Source: Companilactobacillus huachuanensis (GTDB taxonomy: Bacteria > Bacillota > Bacilli > Lactobacillales > Lactobacillaceae). From it: DNA of 64,000 bases. Below the pieces are notes generated by a model that was given only the letters and a program-made list of their open reading frames with translations, was not told where the DNA came from and searched no databases. Positions 31,877 to 41,603 of the stretch are shown in pieces. Made by a program: the position numbers and the translations under genes. Numbering within the stretch: position 1 is the first letter of the stretch; every line of letters starts with the position of its first letter. The stretch is taken from contig NZ_BJDF01000001.1 in NCBI RefSeq assembly GCF_005404815.1, forward strand, positions 174,528 to 238,527, given 5' to 3'.

Positions 31877-34405
31877 ATGACTGAAATAACACGCTTTTAT
31901 GACAAATTTCAACCTAGTCGCTATGATGTCTTTATTGATATCAACCGTGGCACAAAACAAATTTCTGGTAAGACTGTCATTGATGGTGAAGCTACAGTAC
32001 CATCTATCGCAATTAATCAAAAATATTTGAATGTTGAAACTGTCCAAGCAGATGGCAAAGATGTTCCATTTACAACTGATGATGAAAATGATGCTTTAAA
32101 CATTGATTTGCCACAAGCTGGTACAACAACTTTGACAATCACTTATAATGCTAAATTGACTGACTCCATGATGGGGATTTATCCTTCATACTACGAAGTT
32201 AATGGTGAGAAGAAACAAATTATTGGTACCCAATTTGAAACAACATTTGCTCGCCAAGCTTTCCCATGTATCGATGAACCTGAGGCCAAAGCTAAGTTTG
32301 ATATGGCAATCAAGTATGATGAACAACCTGGCGAAACAATTCTGGCCAATATGCCTGAAATTAGAACGGAAAATGGGATTCACTACTTTGATACAACTGT
32401 TAAGATGTCAACTTACTTAATCGCTTTTGCCTTCGGCGATTTGCAAAGTAAAGTTGTGACAACTAAGAGTGGGGTTGAGGTCGGCGTCTTTGCTACTAAA
32501 GCTCACAAGGCTAAAGAATTAGATTTCGCGGTTGATATTGCCAAACGTGCTATCGAATTCTACGAAGATTTCTATCAAACTCCATATCCACTTCCACATT
32601 CATGGCAATTGGCTTTGCCTGATTTCTCTGCCGGTGCGATGGAGAACTGGGGTCTTGTAACATATCGTGAAGCTTACTTAATGGTTGATTCTGACAATAC
32701 TTCACTTGATACCAAACAACTTGTTGCCACTGTCATTACACACGAATTAGCTCACCAATGGTTTGGTGATCTTGTAACTATGAAGTGGTGGGATGACTTA
32801 TGGTTGAACGAAAGTTTTGCCAACATGATGGAATACGTTTCAGTTGATGCTATCGAACCTGATTGGCATGTCTGGGAAATGTTCCAAACATCTGATGTCC
32901 CGGCTGCTTTGCAACGTGATGCGACAGATGGTGTTCAATCAGTCCATGTTCAAGTTAATAATCCGGCTGAAATCGACGCCTTGTTTGATTCAGCTATCGT
33001 TTATGCTAAAGGTGCCAGAATGCTTGTTATGGTCCGGGCATTGTTAGGTGACGATAATTTACGTGCCGGTTTGAAGAAATACTTTGAAGCACATAGTTAC
33101 GGCAATGCCAAAGGTGATGATCTTTGGAATGCTTTAGGTGATGCCTCTGGAATTGATGTCGGTTCAATCATGCACTCATGGCTTGAACAACCAGGTTATC
33201 CAGTTGTTTCAGCAAGTGTTATTGATGGCAAGATTACATTGTCACAGCAACAATTCTTTATCGGAGAAGGTAAGGATGAAGCTCGTCTATGGCAAATTCC
33301 TTTGAACAGTAACTACGGTGCTGCTCCTAAGATTATGGCTGATAAAACTGTTGTCGTTGGTGACTATGAAGATTTACACAAGGATGCTAATGAGCCATTC
33401 CGCTTGAATGTTGGTAATAATTCACACTTTATTGTTAAGTATGACGAAACATTGTTGAAAGATATTTTGGATAATATTGATTCAATCGACAATATTTCTC
33501 AATTAGGTATCCTACAAGACTTGCGTCTATTGGCTGATGCTCGTGAAATTTCATACGCTTCAATCGTGCCATTGCTAAGTAAGTTTTCTGAAAATCCTTC
33601 AACTGTTGTTAATGCAGCGTTGTATCGTGTTGCTAACAACTTGAAGAAATTTGTTAAACCAGGTTTCACTGAAGAAAAGAATCTACAAGCGTTATTTGAC
33701 AAATTGAGTGCTAAACAAGTTGCTCGTTTAGGCTGGGAACCAAAAGCCGGCGAATCAAATGACGATCAATTGACACGTCCATATGTTTTGAACGCTGCCT
33801 TGTACGCTGAAAACAAAGGCGCTATTGCTAAGGCTCATGAAATTTTTACTGAGAATAAAGATAATTTGATTGGCCTATCAGCTGATATTCGTCTCTTTGT
33901 TTTGAGAAATGAAGTTAAGAACTACGGTTCTGCGGAATTATTCGATAACTTATTGAACGACTATGTTAAAACTGCTGATCCGAGTTACAAAGAGGATCTT
34001 TCAGTTGCTATCACAAGTACACCTGATGCCGCATTGATCCACAAGTTAATTACGAAATTTGAGGATGCCGATACTATTAAGCCACAAGATTTACGTTCAT
34101 GGTATCGTGGTACTTTGGCCAATAAAGAAGCTCAACAAGATGCTTGGGACTGGATCAGAAATGACTGGCCATGGTTGGAAAAGACAGTTGGTGGCGATAT
34201 GGAATTCTCAACATATATCACTGTTACATCGATGATTTTCCATACTCCAGAACGTTTGGCTGAATTTAAAAAGTTCTTTGAACCAAAAGTTAATACACCT
34301 GGATTGACTCGTGAAATTCAAATGGATATCAAGATTGTTGAAACTAACGTTAACTTGATTGAAGATGAAAAGGATGCTGTTAATAAGGCAATTTCTGAAA
34401 ACTAA
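31877..34405 (+). CDS. pepN: Aminopeptidase N (lysyl aminopeptidase)
   Basis: An 842-residue M1 zinc aminopeptidase that removes N-terminal residues from peptides in the cytoplasm, a main enzyme of lactobacillar peptide use. GAMENWG (about 253) binds the free amino group, and HELAHQWFGDLVTMKWWDDLWLNE (from 288) has the zinc ligands and catalytic Glu. Length matches PepN of lactic acid bacteria. RBS GGGG before ATG. The stop codon TAA falls at the first bases of structured element copy F, whose insertion may have set the C-terminus. Confidence 0.95.
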   Translation: MTEITRFYDKFQPSRYDVFIDINRGTKQISGKTVIDGEATVPSIAINQKYLNVETVQADGKDVPFTTDDENDALNIDLPQAGTTTLTITYNAKLTDSMMGIYPSYYEVNGEKKQIIGTQFETTFARQAFPCIDEPEAKAKFDMAIKYDEQPGETILANMPEIRTENGIHYFDTTVKMSTYLIAFAFGDLQSKVVTTKSGVEVGVFATKAHKAKELDFAVDIAKRAIEFYEDFYQTPYPLPHSWQLALPDFSAGAMENWGLVTYREAYLMVDSDNTSLDTKQLVATVITHELAHQWFGDLVTMKWWDDLWLNESFANMMEYVSVDAIEPDWHVWEMFQTSDVPAALQRDATDGVQSVHVQVNNPAEIDALFDSAIVYAKGARMLVMVRALLGDDNLRAGLKKYFEAHSYGNAKGDDLWNALGDASGIDVGSIMHSWLEQPGYPVVSASVIDGKITLSQQQFFIGEGKDEARLWQIPLNSNYGAAPKIMADKTVVVGDYEDLHKDANEPFRLNVGNNSHFIVKYDETLLKDILDNIDSIDNISQLGILQDLRLLADAREISYASIVPLLSKFSENPSTVVNAALYRVANNLKKFVKPGFTEEKNLQALFDKLSAKQVARLGWEPKAGESNDDQLTRPYVLNAALYAENKGAIAKAHEIFTENKDNLIGLSADIRLFVLRNEVKNYGSAELFDNLLNDYVKTADPSYKEDLSVAITSTPDAALIHKLITKFEDADTIKPQDLRSWYRGTLANKEAQQDAWDWIRNDWPWLEKTVGGDMEFSTYITVTSMIFHTPERLAEFKKFFEPKVNTPGLTREIQMDIKIVETNVNLIEDEKDAVNKAISEN

Positions 34406-34675
34406 AAAGTTTGTAGTTAAGCATGCCGTTTCCAGAGTTGAGAGTATTCAATTGCTGTGCGGAACGGCCCAAGCCTGGGAAGCGGTCTCGAATCTTAGGT
34501 CGTGTAATTGCTGAAGCAATAACGCCACTTTCGCTGCAAATGAATACTCTCAGCTCTTCCAACTAGTTTATTTTTTTAATAGCGGAACAGTGAAATAAAG
34601 ACTTCTGCTTGTTTAAATAAATTAGCCTAAGCCTGTAATAATAGTTAGATTAATTTCTCACCTTTCGATCTTCAA
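34402..34675 (+). mobile_element. Structured MITE-like element, copy F, internally deleted
   Basis: Starts CTAAAAAGTTTGTAGTTAAGC and ends CTTTCGATCTTCAA. The long outer stem and the ATTGC-TGAA-GCAAT hairpin are kept, while the inner CTCGC hairpin and the CACGCCCGGTGG block are deleted. Flanks TCTGAAAA and ACTGAGAA agree at 6 of 8 positions, an aged duplication. It lies in sense orientation between the pepN stop and the pepN terminator. Confidence 0.7.
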
Positions 34676-34683
34676 CTGAGAAT

Positions 34684-34738
34684 AATTCAAAAAAAAGAAA
34701 ATCCATCAACTAGAGATGGGTTTTCTTTTTTTTGAATT
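34684..34738 (+). terminator. Long terminator of pepN
   Basis: Arms begin AATTCAAAAAAAAGAAAATC with loop AACTAGA; the right arm contains a TTTTTTTT run. Now 280 bp from the pepN stop because of element F. Confidence 0.8.
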
Positions 34739-34850
34739 ATTTTCATGAAAATTATAAGCCAGAAGATGTATTTTAAAAATGATGTGTATATAATATATAA
34801 GGATTTATGAGGAAAATAAATTAAATATTTATGAAATTGAGGGATTACAA

Positions 34851-37082
34851 ATAAAAAAGTTAAATATTGTGGGGTTGATTTGTGTCGCCTTTTTTATAAG
34901 TATTTTGAGTATTTCAAATAGTTCAACGGTTGTTAAAGCGGCAGATAGTACATCTGCTTTAGCGGAACAAAATGCAGGATTGTCAACAGCCCCAGATAAT
35001 TTGGGATTGGATAGCACCTTATTTACTAAAGGAGATTTTAGTGGTTATACAAACGCTAACAATATGGCAGCACTGATGAGCGCAACTGGTTCACCATATG
35101 GTGATTTGCGGGCTATTAGAATGACATATAATACTGGTCAAGCAGCTGCCATTTGGTCGAATGTTGATGGTGGTAACTATATTGATATTACTAAGAAACA
35201 AACATTGTCAATGTGGCTTTACTTTGGCCCCAAATCACATTCGGCTGCGGGTGACTTTGGTGATGGAATGGCTTTTGTTCTCCAAAATTCCAGTGACGGT
35301 GTTAAGGCATTCTCGCATAAAGGAACAGTATTGGGAGCAGGTGAAACCCTTGGTGTTTGGGGACTAGATAATGATAAAACTGTTTCTGATACACAAACAA
35401 TTGCAGATACAGCGATTGATAGAAGTTGGGCCTTGGAATTTGATACAAACACTAATAATTCAGGTGCCTTAGGTGGTGCCGATGGTTTCGATATGGGAAT
35501 TTCTGGACAGCATATTGCGTACGGGTATCCACATGACAAAGCAACCTATAATCGAGCTGGTAGTGCACCAGTAACTGGATTTTTTGGAACCACTACTGGG
35601 GGATATTACTATACTCAGAATCACTTAGGAACAGTACCAGTGACACTTCACGATGGGCAATGGCATCACTTGACGGTGAAGTGGGATCCAATAAGTTTTC
35701 AAGCAACCTATTCTTTCAATGATAAGAATCCTGATGGATCAAAAGGAACTAACCCAATCAAAGTTACGACGGCGGCTATAGATCCTAAGGAGTTTGGAGT
35801 TGTTCCCAATAACCATTTGCGCTGGGGATTTACAGCGACAACTGGTCAGAATTATCAAGCCAATCTAATTGCTTTCGAATCAATTCCTTCTTCTGTTGAA
35901 GGTGATGCTACAGCAACAATTACCGATAAATCACAAAATAAAGATGTGACTAGTGGTGGGACAGTTAATTCAAATGACAATTTAGCAATAAATTATAATC
36001 TGACTTATGACAGTGGCCGTGATGATTGGGAAAATATTGTAGCTGATTTGAACTTGCCTGGAAATGTAACTTATACACCAGATGCAAGTGGTAATATTGG
36101 AACCGTTACCTATAGTGATGGATCCGTAGAACAAATTCCTGCAAACTATCTTAGTGGAACAACGATTAGTAAGTATCCATTAAGTAAAAGCTTAAGTAGT
36201 TCAGGTGAAACATCGGCGGTTGTCTCCATATATGGGGTGGCAAATTCCGTTGATGCCGATACAACTGTTGCTAGCACACGCTCTACAATTGACAGTGATA
36301 CCTTGATTAAGGATGTTGATTCGCCCTCATTTATTATTAAGAAGAGTAAACCAATCAATTTAAGTTTGGATCAAAGTACTATATCAGTTGGTCCTAATAA
36401 AGATGCTAATATTACGGGAACTGTATCTTATACAGATGGAACGACTGTAACTAATCCGGATGTTTCAGTTTATGCCAAATTAAAGGGTACTGGAACCGAT
36501 CCGGATACTGATTTAACAACGACTACTTTGAGTAGTACTGATGGTGCGGGGAAACTTAATTTCAATGTTCCCGCAGACAAATTGACTGAACAATCTAATA
36601 CTTTGGAAGTTTATGTCATGGATAAAGATGGAAATCGTTCAAGTACATCAACAGTTATAATCACGAAAACTGGTTCACTTTCATTAACAGTTAATAATAG
36701 TTATGAATTTAAGACTGTGAATCAGTTGCCAGCATCACGCCTGATTTCTCGCGAAGGGAATTGGGATATTACAGTAAATGATGGCCGTGAAGTCAGCGCG
36801 GATAATACTTGGAAATTGTCAGCCTCAACAGACGGTCTGTATAACGGAAGCACACCATTTAATGGAGATATGGTATACCTTAGTTCCGGAGGTGTTGAAA
36901 ACCAATTGACCAATAATGAAGTTAATATTGCTAATGGTGTGAAAACACAAGTTGGTGAACAAGATACTGATGTTTCTAAGAGCTGGACTAGCACTAGTGG
37001 TATTTTCTTAAGAAGTAAAAAATTGAATCAAGCTGGGAAATACAATGGCGTAGTTGATTGGACATTGGCTGACACACTATAA
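34851..37082 (+). CDS. Secreted L-type lectin domain protein with WxL-like C-terminus, apparent AUA start
   Basis: A 743-residue surface protein. A signal peptide (KKLNIVGLICVAFFISILS...VVKA) is followed by a legume-like lectin domain at about 45-290 (LDSTLFTKGDFSGY, GDFGDGMAFVLQNS, WALEFDTNTNNSG, DGQWHHLTVKWDP), then Ig-like repeats, and an end YNGVVDWTLADTL typical of WxL domains that bind peptidoglycan. The first usual start, GTG 34869, has no ribosome site and would remove the basic KK of the signal peptide. ATA 34851 follows GAGG with eight bases between, and no ATG, GTG or TTG lies upstream in frame; I therefore call an AUA start. Probably a wall-bound glycan adhesin. Confidence 0.75.
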   Translation: MKKLNIVGLICVAFFISILSISNSSTVVKAADSTSALAEQNAGLSTAPDNLGLDSTLFTKGDFSGYTNANNMAALMSATGSPYGDLRAIRMTYNTGQAAAIWSNVDGGNYIDITKKQTLSMWLYFGPKSHSAAGDFGDGMAFVLQNSSDGVKAFSHKGTVLGAGETLGVWGLDNDKTVSDTQTIADTAIDRSWALEFDTNTNNSGALGGADGFDMGISGQHIAYGYPHDKATYNRAGSAPVTGFFGTTTGGYYYTQNHLGTVPVTLHDGQWHHLTVKWDPISFQATYSFNDKNPDGSKGTNPIKVTTAAIDPKEFGVVPNNHLRWGFTATTGQNYQANLIAFESIPSSVEGDATATITDKSQNKDVTSGGTVNSNDNLAINYNLTYDSGRDDWENIVADLNLPGNVTYTPDASGNIGTVTYSDGSVEQIPANYLSGTTISKYPLSKSLSSSGETSAVVSIYGVANSVDADTTVASTRSTIDSDTLIKDVDSPSFIIKKSKPINLSLDQSTISVGPNKDANITGTVSYTDGTTVTNPDVSVYAKLKGTGTDPDTDLTTTTLSSTDGAGKLNFNVPADKLTEQSNTLEVYVMDKDGNRSSTSTVIITKTGSLSLTVNNSYEFKTVNQLPASRLISREGNWDITVNDGREVSADNTWKLSASTDGLYNGSTPFNGDMVYLSSGGVENQLTNNEVNIANGVKTQVGEQDTDVSKSWTSTSGIFLRSKKLNQAGKYNGVVDWTLADTL

Positions 37083-37085
37083 TTT

Positions 37086-37292
37086 GGTTAAAGTTAGCCG
37101 TCTCCAGGACTGAGAATATTCACCTGCTATGCGGACCGATCCGAGCCTGATAAGCGGTCTCGAATCTCGGTTTGAAGACTTTCCATAGACCGGAAAGTCT
37201 TCAAACACGCCCGGTGGTGTAAGAACGGCAAAAAGCGCCGTTCTAACGCCACACCCACAGCAGGTAAATATTCTCATTCCTTCCGACTAGTT
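37086..37292 (+). repeat. Structured element, subfamily 2, copy G
   Basis: CCGTCTCCAGGACTGAGAAT...ATTCTCATTCCTTCCGACTAG outer arms. The inner hairpin is AAGACTTTCC...GGAAAGTCTT (ATAG loop) and the 3' hairpin AGAACGGC...GCCGTTCT, both different in sequence from other copies but fully paired. The invariant CACGCCCGGTGGTGT is kept. It lies in sense orientation between the lectin gene and its terminator. No clear terminal repeats or duplication. Confidence 0.7.
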
Positions 37293-37337
37293 TGTCAGTT
37301 TTATGAGACAGAATAATTTCTAATGGATAAATTACAT

Positions 37338-37397
37338 AAAAATGAGTTGTATCACACATAAAGAATCAAACAATTAGGTGTGATACAACTCATTTTT
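37338..37397. terminator. Strong bidirectional terminator after the lectin gene
   Basis: Perfect 20-bp arms AAAAATGAGTTGTATCACAC and complement, 20-base loop. Confidence 0.8.
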
Positions 37398-37689
37398 GCT
37401 AGTTTTAATATTTAATGATTGACATAAATGCTTTTAAAATAATCATTGAGATACTTCTATAATCAAATTTAAGAAAGAACCCTATTAAGGCTTTGCCATT
37501 TTTATTTCGATTAATGATGTATTTGAGGGATGCTAAAATTAATTAAACAGTACTATGATTATTATTTTGCATGTGTTGTGCTAGTTAATAATTTTTTGAA
37601 GATTAATTTAATAGATTTCTAGGAATAAAGGAAAGATTATAATTAAATGTCGCTTGAAGAGGATAATATAGACTTTTTACTAAAAATCA
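37398..37689. other. Gene-free interval
   Basis: No supported gene in either strand. TTGACA at 37421 is a possible -35 box. GTGTTGTGCTAGTTAATAA near 37573 resembles the left end of subfamily 2 elements (GTGTGGTGCTAGTTAAATA at 58587), so part of this interval may be a worn element. Confidence 0.4.
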
Positions 37690-37803
37690 ATTAGTCGGAA
37701 GAGCTGAGAAATATTTGTGGGCAGTGGAAGTGGTGTTAGAACTTTAGCTCTTACACCACCGGTCCGCACAGCCAGTGAATATTTCTCAGCTCTGGAGACG
37801 GCA
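37690..37803 (-). repeat. Structured element, subfamily 2, short copy H, reverse orientation
   Basis: Read on the minus strand: GCCGTCTCCAGAGCTGAGAA, the hairpin GGTGGTGT-AAGAGC-TAAA-GTTCT-AACACCAC, and the closing arm ending CTCAGCTCTTCC. The CTCGC hairpin arm is missing, so this is a minimal two-stem form of about 114 bp. It lies upstream of the manganese transporter operon, antisense to it. Confidence 0.65.
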
Positions 37804-37857
37804 AATAAAATAAACTCAACGAATCAAAAATAATAATTATTAATATAAGTACAAAAT

Positions 37858-37913
37858 TAAATTTAAGTTTACCTAACTTTTTAATTGAAACGTCATGAAG
37901 TGTATGATACTCT
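37858..37913 (+). promoter_or_regulatory. Promoter and candidate MntR-type box of the metal ABC operon
   Basis: TTGAAA 37885-37890, 17 bp, TACTCT 37908-37913. Immediately upstream, AAATTTAAGTTTACCTAAC (from 37858) resembles DtxR/MntR-family operators with half-site TTACCTAA. A manganese-dependent repressor is expected for this transporter, but the left half-site is poor. Confidence 0.45.
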
Positions 37914-37955
37914 AACAATAGAACGGAGAAATCCGTTAAAGAATGGAGGCTCTTT

Positions 37956-38696
37956 ATGCTAAATGTTAAGAACCTCACTGTCGCTTACGATGACACACCA
38001 GTATTTTCTGATGTTGCCGTTAATTTTAACGCTGGTAAGATCACTGGAATCATTGGACCGAATGGTGCAGGTAAATCAACGCTGATTAAAGCTATTTTAA
38101 ATTTGATCAAGGTACGCCAAGGAACTGTTGACTATGATGGACAGTCAATGAAATCAGTTCAAAAAAAAGTTGCCTATGTTGAGCAACGAAAGGATTTAGA
38201 TTTAACTTTTCCAATCGATGTTTTTGATTTAGTTCTAACTGGAACTTATGGAAAATTAGGCTTGTTTAAGAGTCCAGGTAAGGCTGAGAGGCAAGCTAGT
38301 TTAGATGCTTTAGAACAGGTCTCATTGACCGAATTTGCTAAACGTCAAATTGGAAATCTTTCAGGAGGACAACTACAACGTGTTTTCGTGGCTCGTGCAA
38401 TTGTTCAAAGGGCTGAAATCATCATTTTAGATGAGCCATTCGTGGGAATTGATTTGCAGAGTGAAACTGCAATTATGAAAATCCTTAAGCAATGGCGCGA
38501 TGAGAACAAAACGATTATTGTTATTCATCATGATTTGAACAAAGTTACCAAATACTTTGATGATTTAGTTATTTTGAATCATGGTATCGTCGATTTTGGA
38601 CCAGCTCGGGAAGTTTACAACCCTAAGAATATTGAAAGTGCCTTTAGTGCAGATCTTTCTTCGGTATTGTTTCAGGAAAAGGAAGGTGTGCAGTGA
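37956..38696 (+). CDS. Manganese/zinc ABC transporter, ATP-binding protein
   Basis: A 246-residue ABC ATPase of the metal-chelate class. Walker A GPNGAGKST (about 34-42), signature LSGGQLQRV (about 136), Walker B IILDEPFVGID and the switch histidine in IVIHHDL. It powers uptake through the permease encoded next, with which it overlaps by 4 bp. Ribosome site GGAGG. Confidence 0.9.
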   Translation: MLNVKNLTVAYDDTPVFSDVAVNFNAGKITGIIGPNGAGKSTLIKAILNLIKVRQGTVDYDGQSMKSVQKKVAYVEQRKDLDLTFPIDVFDLVLTGTYGKLGLFKSPGKAERQASLDALEQVSLTEFAKRQIGNLSGGQLQRVFVARAIVQRAEIIILDEPFVGIDLQSETAIMKILKQWRDENKTIIVIHHDLNKVTKYFDDLVILNHGIVDFGPAREVYNPKNIESAFSADLSSVLFQEKEGVQ

Positions 38697-39547
38697 TGAC
38701 ATCGATTATTGAATTTATTCATGCATTAGGAAAGTATGATTTCTTGCAAAGTGCTTTATTAACAGCAGTTATGGTCGGAATTATGTCCGGAATCATTGGT
38801 AGTTTTATCATCTTGCGAGGGATGTCTTTGATGGGGGATGCCATTTCTCATGCCGTCTTACCCGGAGTGGCCGTGGCCTACATGTTAGGAATCAATATTT
38901 TGATTGGTGCCTCAGTCTTTGGTGTCTTGGCTGCATTACTGATTGGGTTTGTAGCTTCACATAGTAAAATTAAAACTGATACCTCGATCGGTGTCGTTTT
39001 CAGTGCCTTTTATGCGTTGGGCTTCATTTTGATATCCATGGCTGAAAGTTCAACTAATTTACATCACATTCTGTTTGGAAATATTCTGGCAGTTAGTGAT
39101 TCGGATATCATGACAACAGCAATTGTTCTCGGAATTGTGATTCTTTTCGTCGTAACTTTTTATAAGGAGCTATTAGTAACCTCATTTGATGAAACTTATG
39201 CCAAAACTTATGGTTTGAATGTTCAAGTGATTCACTATGCATTGATGTTGATTTTGACACTGGTGACTGTTTCAGCGTTACAAACAGTCGGAATTATCTT
39301 GGTGGTCGCCATGTTGATCACACCGGCAGCTACGGCGTTCCTATGGACTGATAAATTGGGTATCATGCTTGTACTATCGGCTGTTGTTGGCGTTGCATCA
39401 TCAATGACAGGTCTGTATTTTAGTTACACATTCAACTGGGCCTCTGGTCCGGCAATCGTAATTGTCGCCGCATTATTATTTGCAATTTCATTTGTAGCAT
39501 CACCAAAACAAAACTTCTTTAAGTTGAAAAGGAGTGTGGCCCGATGA
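38693..39547 (+). CDS. Manganese/zinc ABC transporter, permease
   Basis: A 284-residue ABC-3 family permease with about eight membrane helices. MSGIIGSFIILRGMSLMGDAISHAVLPGVAVAY near the N-terminus is the family hallmark, where the conserved Asp and His line the metal path. Overlaps both neighbours by 4 bp, so the three genes are translated together. Confidence 0.9.
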   Translation: MMTSIIEFIHALGKYDFLQSALLTAVMVGIMSGIIGSFIILRGMSLMGDAISHAVLPGVAVAYMLGINILIGASVFGVLAALLIGFVASHSKIKTDTSIGVVFSAFYALGFILISMAESSTNLHHILFGNILAVSDSDIMTTAIVLGIVILFVVTFYKELLVTSFDETYAKTYGLNVQVIHYALMLILTLVTVSALQTVGIILVVAMLITPAATAFLWTDKLGIMLVLSAVVGVASSMTGLYFSYTFNWASGPAIVIVAALLFAISFVASPKQNFFKLKRSVAR

Positions 39548-40479
39548 AACGATTTTTTATAACGCTTGTCGGTGTTGTTGCAATGATCAGTGGGGTATAT
39601 TTTTTCCTACATCACCGTGATAACGGTGCCAATTCAGTCGCTGATAATGAAAAAATACAAGTTGTTACGACTAATTCAATTTTGGAAGATATGGTTCATA
39701 ATGTTGGAAAAGATCGAATTGAGCTTTACAGTATTGTTAAACGTGGGACTGATCCGCATGAGTATGAACCTCAACCAAGTGATGTTTCTGCGGCCACTGA
39801 CGCCGATGTGATTTTTCATAATGGTTTGAATTTAGAAACGGGCGGCAATGGTTGGTTCACTAAGTTGGTTGAAACTTCGCATAAGAAGTTTGGTCGGGAA
39901 GTCTTCTCAGCTAGTGAGGATGTGGAAGCTAAGCATCTAACGACAAATAAAGATGAAGAAGATCCGCATGCTTGGTTGGATCTAGACAATGGAATCAAGT
40001 ATGTCCGCACGATTACTAACGTTCTGAAGCAAAAAGATCCTAAGAATGCTAAATTTTATGAGGATAATGCTGATGAATATATTGCTAAATTAGAAAAATT
40101 ACATCAACAGGCACAATCGAAGTATTTGGAAATCCCAGAAAAGCAGCGTTTATTGGTGACATCTGAAGGAGCTTTCAAGTATTTCTCTGAAGCCTACCAC
40201 GTCACACCAGCATATATTTGGGAGATCAATACAGAAGCTCAAGGAACCCCCGAGCAGATGAAATCTGTATTGAGCAAAATTAATAATTCGGATGTAAAAC
40301 ATTTGTTTGTTGAATCGTCTGTTTCACCGAAATCTATGGATAAGGTTGCCAAGGAATCAGGCTTAGAGATTTATTCAAAAATCTTTACGGATTCATTAGC
40401 CAAAAAGGGAACCTCAGGAGATACGTATTATTCAATGATGAAGTGGAATATAGATCATATTTATAATGGATTGAAATAA
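39544..40479 (+). CDS. Manganese-type ABC transporter, substrate-binding protein without lipobox
   Basis: A 311-residue cluster A-I metal-binding protein. The four expected metal ligands are H72 (PHEYEP), H142 (DPHAWLD), E208 (TSEGAFKYF) and D283 (FTDSLA), and AYIWEINTEAQGTPEQ matches the PsaA/MtsA manganese branch. The H-H-E-D set and absence of a His-rich loop favour manganese over zinc. The N-terminus MKRFFITLVGVVAMISGVYFFLHH has no lipobox cysteine, so the protein is probably held by an uncleaved membrane helix rather than a lipid. Confidence 0.88.
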   Translation: MKRFFITLVGVVAMISGVYFFLHHRDNGANSVADNEKIQVVTTNSILEDMVHNVGKDRIELYSIVKRGTDPHEYEPQPSDVSAATDADVIFHNGLNLETGGNGWFTKLVETSHKKFGREVFSASEDVEAKHLTTNKDEEDPHAWLDLDNGIKYVRTITNVLKQKDPKNAKFYEDNADEYIAKLEKLHQQAQSKYLEIPEKQRLLVTSEGAFKYFSEAYHVTPAYIWEINTEAQGTPEQMKSVLSKINNSDVKHLFVESSVSPKSMDKVAKESGLEIYSKIFTDSLAKKGTSGDTYYSMMKWNIDHIYNGLK

Positions 40480-40489
40480 AAAATTTCAA

Positions 40490-40550
40490 CTCACGAAAAA
40501 ACCGGAAGCATAGCAATTGAGGACTGATAGTTTCCGAATTCTCTCGTGAG
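40490..40550 (+). terminator. Hairpin after the metal transporter operon
   Basis: CTCACGA...TCGTGAG outer stem with an inner GGAA/TTTCC pairing. No good T tract, so a weak terminator or a 3' protective hairpin. Confidence 0.4.
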
Positions 40551-40650
40551 CAGGTAATACTACTACCTTATTGCGTGTAGTGCAAGAATTTGGATTTTAG
40601 TATAATCATATATAAAAAGCTTTCATTTTTATTAAAGGAGAATAATTTGA

Positions 40651-41448
40651 ATGGGGAAGTTGTACAAGATAAAGCATGGATCTAAAGTTGATGACTTTGA
40701 AGCAATGATACAAGCAATAGAATCTGAGGATACAGTTATATTTGAAAGTGGAGAATACTTCATTCCAGATAGCATGCAGTTTGAATTTGGTATTAACGTG
40801 GGATTTAAAGGAGAAACCGATAATCCCAAAGATGTTAGGTTAAATGCCAAATTTTTGATAAATGAGGATGCTAAATTTTATATGGAGAATATGACGATTG
40901 TTACGCCTAATGAAGATGCAGGGCTAACTTTAAAGAAGAAAGCAACATGCTTTTTTAAGAATTGTGTTTTTGAATCCGAAACTGAACGTCCAATATTTCA
41001 TGCTTTAGGAGCAGATGTATATTTACAAAAATGCGTAATCAGAAATAATTCAAATCATAAAGGTACTTTATATGCTGAAAACAGTGCGACCATAACATCA
41101 GTTCAAACGTCCATAGATATGGCAGTTATAACTGATAGAAGCCAATTGAATCTCAACCAATCTTTAATAATAACGAGTTTAATTGTTAAAGAAGCCAGTT
41201 GTTTTGCAGAAGATTATACTGTCTTGCTCAATTATGATCCAGATACCTATGGAATCGTTTCAGAAGATATATCTTTGGTTGAATTTAAAAAAATTATTTG
41301 TCCTGAAGAGAATCTAAGAATTGTTGTAAAAGAGGGTGCATTAAAAATAGATGAATTGGAATTTACGAATGATAATAAGATATCCATGGAGATTGATACT
41401 AGATCCATTGTAGTTATTGAGGATAGATTGATTACTCCAGAAAAATAA
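40651..41448 (+). CDS. Hypothetical beta-helix protein
   Basis: A 265-residue soluble protein with no signal peptide. Repeating short beta-strand turns (FMENMTIVTPNEDAGLTLKKKATCFFKNCVFES, ADVYLQKCVIRNN, ATITSVQTSIDMA) suggest a right-handed parallel beta-helix like pectate-lyase folds. No active-site signature is seen. Good AAAGGAG site. A strong hairpin follows. Function unknown. Confidence 0.7.
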   Translation: MGKLYKIKHGSKVDDFEAMIQAIESEDTVIFESGEYFIPDSMQFEFGINVGFKGETDNPKDVRLNAKFLINEDAKFYMENMTIVTPNEDAGLTLKKKATCFFKNCVFESETERPIFHALGADVYLQKCVIRNNSNHKGTLYAENSATITSVQTSIDMAVITDRSQLNLNQSLIITSLIVKEASCFAEDYTVLLNYDPDTYGIVSEDISLVEFKKIICPEENLRIVVKEGALKIDELEFTNDNKISMEIDTRSIVVIEDRLITPEK

Positions 41449-41513
41449 AAAAAGTTTGATATAAAGTCATTATGGCCTTGGCTTGCGACAAAACATAACT
41501 TTTTTCTTTAAAT

Positions 41514-41557
41514 AAATAGACGTAATAATTCCCAATTTGGGATTATTACGTCTATTT
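41514..41557. terminator. Bidirectional terminator
   Basis: AAATAGACGTAATAATCCCAA-type arms (one mismatch) around a TTT loop, lying between the convergent beta-helix and BI-1 genes. Confidence 0.75.
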
Positions 41558-41603
41558 GTTTTAATGCACAAAAGTGGAACATGTTTCGTTCCGCTCCTTA
41601 CTA

